64,000 nucleotides of DNA from Chlamydiota bacterium. Its GTDB lineage: Bacteria > Auribacterota > JACPWU01. The notes under the pieces were generated by a model. It was not told the origin of the DNA. It searched no databases and saw only the letters and a program-made list of their open reading frames with translations. Positions 60,903 to 64,000 of this stretch are shown one piece after another. A program made the translations under genes and the position numbers. The DNA is taken from positions 40,478-104,477 of the forward strand of contig JACOUC010000003.1 of the NCBI GenBank assembly GCA_016178055.1, given 5' to 3'. How positions within the stretch are numbered: the first letter of the stretch is position 1; every line of letters begins with the position of its first letter.

Positions 60903-61592
60903 CTAATAATTATTTTGTCTTAAAAATTTTTTCTCGATAAAAAAACGAACCAGCAAACCTAGAAATCTGAAGGTATCGGGAAGCGGTCTAATCTTGCTCT
61001 TTTCATTTCCATAAATCGAAACGATAGATACAGATCTAATTTCTTTTGTAATAGATGAAGCCTCTAGAAACATCTCTGATTCAATATCAAATTTTGAAGC
61101 CTTTAAATGCATTCTCTCTACCAAAACTCGTTTCAAATATCGAAAACCACATTGACTGTCAGGAACCCAAACACCCGCTATCCAAGACAAAATTTTTGAC
61201 ATGAAAAGATTGGTTGCAACTCGAATCCATGGCATTTTTTGAGTTTGATACATTCGATTCCCAATCACCATCATGATAGAAGGGTTACGAGCCGCTTCCA
61301 AAAATTTTGGAATCTCGTCTGCACAATGTTGACCATCCCCGTCCATCAAAATCACTCCCTCCCATGACCCTTTCAAAAAATATTGAAGGCCTGTTAAAAG
61401 AGCAGCCCCTTTTCCACAATTTTTTGAGTGTCGAAGAAGAATTGCACCCGCTGAAGTCGCGATCCCTCCGGTTCGATCAGACGAACCGTCATCAACAACC
61501 ACCACATCTCCATAGAACCGTGCTTGTCGGACCACCTCACCGATCTCTACCTCTTCATGATAAGCCGGAATCAAGATGCAAATAGGTTTCAC
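60903..61592 (-). CDS. GT2 family glycosyltransferase (DPM-like)
   Basis: 229 aa from GTG at 61590-61592. GT-A signature ICILIPAYHEE, VVVVDDGSSDRT, and LMDGDGQHCADEIPKFLE with the metal-binding DGDGQH; QCGFRYLKR and SEMFLEASS follow. Soluble with an amphipathic end, as in dolichol-phosphate mannose synthase-like enzymes. The donor and acceptor are unknown; the operon context points to lipid-linked envelope glycans. Confidence 0.85.
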   Translation of the reverse strand: MKPICILIPAYHEEVEIGEVVRQARFYGDVVVVDDGSSDRTGGIATSAGAILLRHSKNCGKGAALLTGLQYFLKGSWEGVILMDGDGQHCADEIPKFLEAARNPSIMMVIGNRMYQTQKMPWIRVATNLFMSKILSWIAGVWVPDSQCGFRYLKRVLVERMHLKASKFDIESEMFLEASSITKEIRSVSIVSIYGNEKSKIRPLPDTFRFLGLLVRFFIEKKFLRQNNY

Positions 61593-61606
61593 TGGATATC
61601 CCTATT

Positions 61607-62461
61607 TTATTTCCACACTCTCTCAAAACAAAGCCACTGCGTAGGATCTAAGCAAATCATTTTTTCTAACGCCCTTGTGACCCGAGCACCCAACTCCTCT
61701 TCAGAAAGCCCCTTAGGATCAATCGCTTCATCAAAAAAAAGATCTCCCCCTCTTTCATTCCAAAGATATCCCCCAGGAACAATCAAAGCCCCTGTACGCT
61801 TCGCAAGAACAATAGGTCCCTTGGGAATCTTTGTTTTTTTCCCAAAAAAGATTGTATCCACTCCTGTTTTTGTAAAATCAATATCACCCGCGATGGCCAA
61901 TAATCGGCCTTTTCTAAGGGCTTGAAGACATTGGGTTGTCGCATCTTTCTTCCAAGAAATAACAGAAAGTCCTTCCCTTTTTCTATGACGGCTAAAAAGG
62001 GTCTCTAACTGGGGATTTAAATGTTCAGAAAACACAGCACTCACTTCCAAACCCATTTTAAGCGTTTTATGAACCGCCATCTCCCAATTTCCAAGATGGC
62101 TTGAAAGAATAATCACACCCCGTCTTTCGTTATAAGCCCTTTTCAAATGATCCAACCCTTGAACCTGAATCTGTTTGATCCAATATTCTTTAAAACGAAA
62201 TGGACTTAGAAAAAAAACGAGATAACGCCCAAAGGCTTCAAAAACTTTATTCACATTTTTCTGAAGAGAAGGAGAAAGACCGATGGTATGAAGATTTTCT
62301 TCAACAACCTTTCTACTTTGAAAGGTAAAGGATGATCCAAGTTTAAAAAGAAAAGGAATAAATCGCAAGCTCCAAGAAAAAGGAAAGAGCTTCAAAATAA
62401 TTTCGAGAAATTTATAAAACAGAAACGGACGCACTTGAAATCTCAAAAAGAGCTTTTGCAA
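61607..62461 (-). CDS. LpxL/HtrB-like lipid acyltransferase
   Basis: 284 aa from TTG at 62461, but a GTG at 62434 (VRPFLFYKFLEII) is a likely start and reduces the overlap with the upstream gene from 50 to 23 nt. Catalytic HLGNWEMAVH at about 122-131 (HX4-E), then a middle region with GDIDFTKTGVDTIFFGKKTKIPKGP, as in lauroyl/myristoyl lipid A acyltransferases. A late lipid A or other glycolipid acylation step is inferred. Confidence 0.85.
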   Translation of the reverse strand: MQKLFLRFQVRPFLFYKFLEIILKLFPFSWSLRFIPFLFKLGSSFTFQSRKVVEENLHTIGLSPSLQKNVNKVFEAFGRYLVFFLSPFRFKEYWIKQIQVQGLDHLKRAYNERRGVIILSSHLGNWEMAVHKTLKMGLEVSAVFSEHLNPQLETLFSRHRKREGLSVISWKKDATTQCLQALRKGRLLAIAGDIDFTKTGVDTIFFGKKTKIPKGPIVLAKRTGALIVPGGYLWNERGGDLFFDEAIDPKGLSEEELGARVTRALEKMICLDPTQWLCFERVWK

Positions 62462-63545
62462 TATCCATCGCTGCCTGAGGCTTTCTTAAACACTCAATTT
62501 TTTGCTTCATACCTTCAAGACGTGTGGGGTTATTTAAAAGATCATCCACCACTTTAGGAATTTCATCGATTTGATCAATCTTTAATGCCGCTTTATTCTC
62601 CACTAAAAATTCACAGTTTTTGGATTCCTGACCTGGCAAAGGTTTAAAAATCAGCATGGGAAGCTGTTTCACCAATGCCTCAGAACTGGTCAATCCCCCT
62701 GGCTTACTGATGATGAGATCTGCCATTTCCATGAGAATGTCAACTTCATTTACATAACCATAAATAGTCAAAGGAGTCCGACATTTCTTTTTCACAGCCT
62801 CAAGCTTATTTTTTAGAGAACGGTTGCGACCCGTGACCGCGATCACATGAATCGGCGATTGAACCTCTTGAAGTGCCATGACAATTTCCCTAATCGGAAT
62901 CAGTCCCTGTCCTCCCCCCATAATCAAAATAACAGTCTCACTTTCAGAAATTCCATGCCATGATTTCAAAAGTCTACGATCCATCTTACGACTAAAAATG
63001 GGGTCCACGGGAATTCCTAAAACCTGAATCTTCCGAGGTGAAACTCCTCTTTCCACCATTTGTTTTTTGGTCATCTCGGTCGGAACTGCAAATAAATCTA
63101 TTCCCTCTAAAACCCAGTAAGCATGAGCCACATAATCTGTCAGAATTCCAACAATCGGACAACCCATATTCTGAGCTGATTTATAGGAGGCGAGAACACC
63201 GCAAGGATAGGCTTGAGTACAGACAACGACATCGGGTTGAAATTCATTCACAAGTTGGAGAAGTCTCGCTGAATTGATTCGATGTGCCAGATCTCTGAAT
63301 TTAGAAATTTTTTCTCTCACGAGAGAATTATCGTAAAGATACTCCCACAGTTCAGGAGTATTTTTAACAACTCCCATATAAGTTTTAATCACCAACTTTT
63401 CAAGAAAAGGACTAATATAATTTAAAGCATTCACATTCAAAATCTCGAGTCGATCGTCTAATCTAAGAAGGGCATTTTCAATCGACTTTGCAGCCATGTG
63501 ATGCCCTGAATTAACCGAGATATAAAAGAGCAGAACCCTTTTCAA
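62412..63545 (-). CDS. MGDG synthase-like/GT28 lipid glycosyltransferase
   Basis: 377 aa from TTG at 63543-63545 (GGAGG 8 nt upstream). N-terminal ISVNSGHHMAAKSIENAL (MGDG_synth domain), VVCTQAYPCGVLA, then a GT28-like half with LIMGGGQGLIPI, AVTGRNRSLKNKL, YVNEVDILMEMADLIISKPGGLTSSEAL. It probably transfers a sugar from a nucleotide sugar to a lipid such as diacylglycerol. It overlaps the lipoyl-like gene by 3-4 nt. Confidence 0.85.
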   Translation of the reverse strand: MKRVLLFYISVNSGHHMAAKSIENALLRLDDRLEILNVNALNYISPFLEKLVIKTYMGVVKNTPELWEYLYDNSLVREKISKFRDLAHRINSARLLQLVNEFQPDVVVCTQAYPCGVLASYKSAQNMGCPIVGILTDYVAHAYWVLEGIDLFAVPTEMTKKQMVERGVSPRKIQVLGIPVDPIFSRKMDRRLLKSWHGISESETVILIMGGGQGLIPIREIVMALQEVQSPIHVIAVTGRNRSLKNKLEAVKKKCRTPLTIYGYVNEVDILMEMADLIISKPGGLTSSEALVKQLPMLIFKPLPGQESKNCEFLVENKAALKIDQIDEIPKVVDDLLNNPTRLEGMKQKIECLRKPQAAMDIAKALFEISSASVSVL

Positions 63546-63844
63546 CCTATATCCTCCATCTCCTCGACTTCATCATCATCGTCTTCCTCAGAAACTCCCT
63601 CTTCCTCATCAATCGTAGCAAGCACATCCTCGAGTCTGACCTCTTCTCCTTCGCTACAATAAATCTCATTCACAATCCCCGTGGTAGGAGAAGTAAAGTT
63701 AAAGGGTTTTCCTTCAATACTTAACTTGACGAATTTTTTCCCTTCTTTAATGCGATCCCCTTCTTCGACATACCAAAAAACCACCGTAGCGCTTTCATGA
63801 TCCCCCGACAACTTATCTAATACAACCTCCCTCATTTTAGGCAC
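63542..63844 (-). CDS. Stand-alone biotinyl/lipoyl-like domain protein with acidic tail
   Basis: 100 aa from GTG at 63842-63844 giving the usual MPKM start, or 97 aa from ATG at 63833-63835; AAGGAGG lies 2 or 11 nt upstream. Residues 1-80 read as a lipoyl domain: VVFWYVEEGDRIKEGKKFVKLSIEGKPFNFTSPTTGIVNEIYCSEGEEV. The canonical D-K-A lipoylation motif is replaced by EGKPF; the Lys is kept but about one residue shifted. An Asp/Glu-rich tail follows. No catalytic E2 or carboxylase domain is attached. It leads the envelope operon. Confidence 0.72.
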   Translation of the reverse strand: MPKMREVVLDKLSGDHESATVVFWYVEEGDRIKEGKKFVKLSIEGKPFNFTSPTTGIVNEIYCSEGEEVRLEDVLATIDEEEGVSEEDDDDEVEEMEDIG

Positions 63845-63889
63845 TGCCTCCTTTTTTAATTACACCACTTTGTTAAAAAGTGTGTATCC

Positions 63890-63956
63890 GTAAAAAATCT
63901 TTTTACGTAAGTTGTTGATCGACGTAACTTACGTTAATGCAATGCATTGCATCATT
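63890..63956. promoter_or_regulatory. Cluster of palindromes upstream of the envelope operon
   Basis: CGTAAAAA-ATC-TTTTTACG (63890-63908), ACGTAAGTT-12 nt-AACTTACGT (63905-63934) and the exact 16-bp palindrome ATGCAATGCATTGCAT (63938-63953). They lie between the minus-strand operon and a plus-strand promoter, so operator sites are likely. Confidence 0.55.
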
Positions 63957-63963
63957 TTTTATC

Positions 63964-63993
63964 TTGACACCCATTCCTAACTCCCGCTAGAGT
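63964..63993 (+). promoter_or_regulatory. Divergent plus-strand promoter
   Basis: TTGACA at 63964-63969 and TAGAGT at 63988-63993 with an 18-bp spacer, pointing out of the window. Confidence 0.55.
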
Positions 63994-64000
63994 AATACCG

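Overview
The window reads as chromosome from a Gram-negative bacterium. It carries a LolC/LolD lipoprotein exporter, LptE, a TolC-type outer-membrane channel, a type II secretion/pilus machine (GspC, D, E, F) and an LpxL-like acyltransferase. Further clues are an H-X9-DG prepilin-like protein, an arginine-kinase McsAB pair, a large secreted-glycosidase cluster and abundant small inverted-repeat elements. Together they suggest a member of the PVC assemblage or a related candidate phylum (Omnitrophota-like). This is inference from gene content, not a phylogenetic result.

Layout. 1-4632 (minus strand) is an accessory surface-protein cassette: an H-X9-DG pseudopilin, two secreted Asp/Cys-rich paralogues with EF-hand-like loops, and a partial PapD-like chaperone. 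5085-5316 is a c-di-GMP-I (GEMM) riboswitch with terminator reading into a secreted glycoamylase/GH144-like protein (5543-7507) and a ribbon-helix-helix protein. 7758-12708 (minus) holds three more secreted proteins with the same N-terminal carbohydrate-binding-like domain. 13063-24604 carries a phosphoglucose-isomerase-like protein, a TPR protein, an IS110-type transposase remnant, mcsB/mcsA, ilvE, lolD/lolC, lysS, a TolC homologue and a TusA-like protein. 24665-27712 has endonuclease V, a second c-di-GMP riboswitch with no gene behind it, lptE and a BamD-like TPR protein. 27888-30975 is an acyl-CoA dehydrogenase/ETF operon. 31153-39296 is fatty-acid synthesis: two fabI-like genes facing yceD-rpmF-plsX-fabH-fabD-fabG-acpP-(terminator)-fabF. 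39472-50624 holds recG-rsmD-coaD, rpmB and the gsp genes with recJ between gspE and gspF. 50717-59957 holds single housekeeping and signalling genes (VanZ, YfcE, acylphosphatase, PrxQ, class III cyclase, a DapF homologue, a cation/proton antiporter, glgB). A tRNA-Pro follows, then pcm and a lipid/glycan envelope operon up to 63844.

Regulation. Two c-di-GMP aptamers point to c-di-GMP control of secreted glucan-active enzymes and of an unknown short RNA.

The strongest unexplained signal is in the gaps. About twenty-five intergenic tracts are written in degenerate tandem 7-bp words, most of them with a second half that is the reverse complement of the first. The word differs from tract to tract (AAAATCA, TTTGAAC, GTCAACG, CCGGTAA, AAAAGTG, ATTGAAA and others) but the 7-bp period is kept. 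Some tracts run into genes and supply C-terminal tails and stop codons. Five further families of short elements with terminal inverted repeats are present, several also exactly at gene ends. Other points of note are a DapF homologue with Ser at both catalytic Cys positions, twin FabI proteins of which one has lost an active-site Tyr, and a recJ frame whose apparent N-terminal extension is repeat-derived.
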